Source: Isoetes engelmannii
Lineage: Eukaryota; Streptophyta; Lycopodiopsida; Isoetales; Isoetaceae
Direction of reading: 5' to 3'
Length of the DNA: 20,167 nt
Assembly (NCBI GenBank): GCA_011763485.2
Contig: JAANSK020288157.1
Coordinates: 1-20,167 of the forward strand
Every line of letters starts with the position of its first letter. Within the stretch, counting starts at the first letter, position 1. Made by a program: the position numbers and the translations under genes. The notes below the pieces were generated by a model. That model was given only the letters and a program-made list of their open reading frames with translations, did no database searches and was not told the DNA's origin. Shown piece after piece: positions 18,381-20,167 of this stretch.

Positions 18381-18399
18381 ATAAGGAGCAGGGAACTTT

Positions 18400-18506
18400 G
18401 GGGCTCCATTTCCGCAACAGGGGTAGGGGCCCTGCGACCGGCGGCAGCCGGGAGAGGGTGCCGCCGGTCGCGGGGGGCCCTGCCCCTGTTGTGGAAAGGG
18501 AGCCTC
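18400..18506. repeat. GC-rich foldback: ~47-bp arms, 12-bp loop
   Basis: The left arm (18400-18446) starts GGGGCTCCATTTCCGCAACA and ends GACCGGCGGCA. The right arm (18459-18506) starts TGCCGCCGGTCGCG and ends in GGAAAGGGAGCCTC, its inverted near-copy with a handful of mismatches and a one-base gap. The loop is 18447-18458. Weaker pairing seems to extend outward (AGGGAACTTT left, AGCTCCCTTCCC right). The GC content is far above the surroundings. It looks like a foldback MITE or the terminal pair of a mostly deleted transposon; a hairpin RNA precursor is possible but not shown. No target duplication was found. Confidence 0.85.
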
Positions 18507-18520
18507 AAGCTCCCTTCCCC

Positions 18521-19610
18521 TACAATATGGTGTTGCTGCTTCAAATCGACTCGCAGCTCACCAGATCGGCGGAATCGGTTGCCCCAGCTTCCATTCCATG
18601 ATATTGGGTGTCCCACGTGTCAGCAACACAACGATCTTCTGCTAAAATGAGCTACCCACATTCCATATTGTTGTGGGGGAACTACGTTGGCTCTGTCACG
18701 TGGAAAGAATTGAATAATTTATATTTCAGTGGCTGCCCAAACCCTTCCCCACCCCCCCCCCCCCCCCCCCCCCACAACAAACAACCACGGGGCAGCGGCT
18801 TCCCATCATAGCGGACCAGGTCACACTACTAGTCGATGTAAGTCGAGCTTATGTTACAACCACCCTAGGAATTTTGTTCGCGTATCGTAAAAGCCCGCCG
18901 GAAGTTTGAATTTGATCCACACGAATGCAAAGGGATTTGGCGGGGTAGATCAGTCACACATCTTCCAAATAGAATCAATCATTCAAATGAATTGGGAAAT
19001 ATTGATGCATCAGAAATTGTACTTCCGTGCCCATGCCTTTATGGTGGTTGCAGGTGGAAACCAACAGAGGCAGCGTGCCACTTTTTTCGGTGGTGAATAC
19101 AAGAATTCAAAGTAGATGGACAGTTGCAGGTATCTCTTGCGTTGGGGATTGGTATCGATGTGGAGTACAATGCTCCTTGGAACTCATTTCAAAGCGAGTT
19201 TAAATTAAGTGCGTGGGACAAACGAGTCTGAAAATGGTATTAGGCAATACACTTCTTTTTGCCTATCCACAGGTAGGTGCTTTCTGCTTACCTTGTGAAA
19301 ATCTTGATAAAAAACATTTTGTTTCGAAGGCATACAAGTTGTTGCATGTGAATGAAATAATAAAGTGCCGCAAATCTCAAACCGTATAATTATAACATAT
19401 GAATTCTAGTTGTTTTTTATTGTATTCGTATTGGAATACATATATTGCTCGGGTGTTGAAACAAAAAGAGGTGTTTGTGTTCGTCGAAGGTGGCACGTGC
19501 GTTTCGGCAGATGGCTTCCGCATGTATTATTTTCATTCTTGGAGGCTGCAGGTGTCGAAAACGCCCTCCTTTGTGTCCCTTGCTTGCATGTGAACTAAGC
19601 ATGGAATTGT
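18521..19610. other. Unassigned stretch with poly-C tract and G-boxes
   Basis: No recognised gene. A run of 22 C lies at 18752-18773. CACGTG cores occur at 18614-18619, 18697-18702 and 19494-19499; the first two are 83 bases apart. Short ORFs such as 18906-19115 and 19399-19593 show no family motif. Confidence 0.4.
18752..18773. repeat. Poly-C tract (22 C)
   Basis: Uninterrupted run of 22 cytosines after TTCCCCA. With the 19-C run at 16617-16635 this is one of two long C tracts within 2.2 kb. Confidence 0.95.
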
Positions 19611-19614
19611 TGTC

Positions 19615-20167
19615 TTGGATTTTGTTGCCTCGGCAGCGCCTGAGGTATTTCCTTTTCCTCTTTGTTGTTTTATTGCTTTAGTTAGAGGATCAAATCCAAT
19701 ATCTTTGAAGAAGGCTGCAAGGAGAGGGAAGGGGGTTGCTGGGTCTGCTCCTTCGTCTTCCAGGTTTCTTGAAACCGGTAGTTCTTGTGTTACGCCTGGA
19801 TTAGGTTCGGATTGGGGAGCAATTGATGTGTCACTAACATTGGGGCTATCTGGCCGGATGTCCTAGGAGTTTCTATGATGCCATGTCTTCCTTTTATGAC
19901 AAAAGATATGCAGCAGGAGCAGTTGCACTTGAGAGGGGTGCTATTGATGATGCATTGTTAGGCAATTCTTAGGGCTTTATTCAAGTCTCATAGGGCTTTG
20001 AATGAGGCTATCAAAAGGGAATTTAAAGTCTGCTAGTGTTGAGAGCAGCAGATGACGACCCTTCAGAGGGACATGTATGACCTCCGGATAGAGGTTAAGC
20101 AAGCACGGAGTGCACCACAGCCACACGCCCCAGCACCACCCATGCCAGAGGCAGAGGTTACGCAGGG
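19615..20167 (+). pseudogene. Degenerate gag-like or low-complexity reading frame, runs off the right edge
   Basis: One frame is open at 19615-19866 and includes a basic Ser-rich block, LKKAARRGKGVAGSAPSSSR. Further right another frame reads FKSHRALNEAIKREFK and then, after a stop, MTTLQRDMYDLRIEVKQARS followed by a Pro/Ala-rich APQPHAPAPPMPEAEV to the window end. A basic N-terminus, heptad-like helix and proline-rich spacer are common in gag-like proteins of plant retroelements and in uncharacterised repeat ORFs. I do not recognise a specific family. Stops between the pieces suggest decay. Confidence 0.3.

Noticed and set aside
18608-18811. 67-codon ORF with a proline run
   Set aside because: The proline run is just the 22-C tract; nothing else supports coding.
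18614-19499. Three CACGTG G-boxes as a promoter
   Set aside because: No TATA box and coding start in suitable arrangement follow them, so they are mentioned only as sites within an unassigned stretch.
1-20167. CRISPR array or bacterial operon
   Set aside because: No regularly spaced direct repeats; gene structure, introns and transposon types are those of a plant nuclear genome.

Overview
The window looks like nuclear DNA of a land plant, dominated by repeats and dead gene fragments. Evidence: GT-AG introns, a PPR protein with a plant-type E/DYW tail, a plant-type aminodeoxychorismate synthase, a Ty1/copia retrotransposon, a CACTA-like DNA transposon, long homopolymer tracts and mostly AT-rich non-coding sequence. 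I cannot place it more finely. A LINE ORF1 of the animal-L1 (Transposase_22) type hints at something other than a typical crop angiosperm, but this is weak. All assignments come from translating by eye and recognising motifs; no search was run.

Region 1 (1-6.4 kb) is a graveyard of unrelated host-gene pieces. It holds an RRM exon of an RBMX2/IST3-like splicing factor (minus, ~438-549), two adjacent exons of DDB1 with the intron between them kept (plus, 2970-3359), a decayed PPR-E-DYW gene (plus, ~3820-5435) with its own ~339 bp insertion, and the C-terminal pabB-like part of aminodeoxychorismate synthase (plus, ~5449-6387). All carry stops or frameshifts. Retained introns argue for DNA-level copying, not reverse transcription.

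Region 2 (~7.1-14.3 kb) is one Ty1/copia element on the minus strand: protease, GAG-pre-integrase, integrase, reverse transcriptase, RNase H, a polypurine tract and a candidate 3' LTR. It lacks gag and the 5' LTR. A 3,535 bp CACTA-like transposon (8829-12363) is nested inside the reverse transcriptase. It has 18/22-matching CACAAGG termini, a near-perfect 3 bp target duplication and AAACCAT-type subterminal repeats, and it carries a LINE ORF1 remnant.

Region 3 (13723-15961) is a tandem duplication of 1,117 bp, apparently identical in the two copies and sharing a 5 bp CTGCT at all three boundaries. Each unit joins the copia protease end to an unrelated plus-strand ORF of unknown function.

Region 4 (16.0-18.1 kb) has a cluster of GACTTGTG motifs in both orientations, bracketed by poly-G and poly-C. 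It is followed by the only intact-looking host gene, a 147-codon unknown protein (16979-17422) with a possible 5' UTR intron.

Region 5 (18.1-20.2 kb) has a GC-rich ~107 bp foldback, a 22-C tract, G-boxes and a degenerate, possibly gag-like reading frame running off the right edge.
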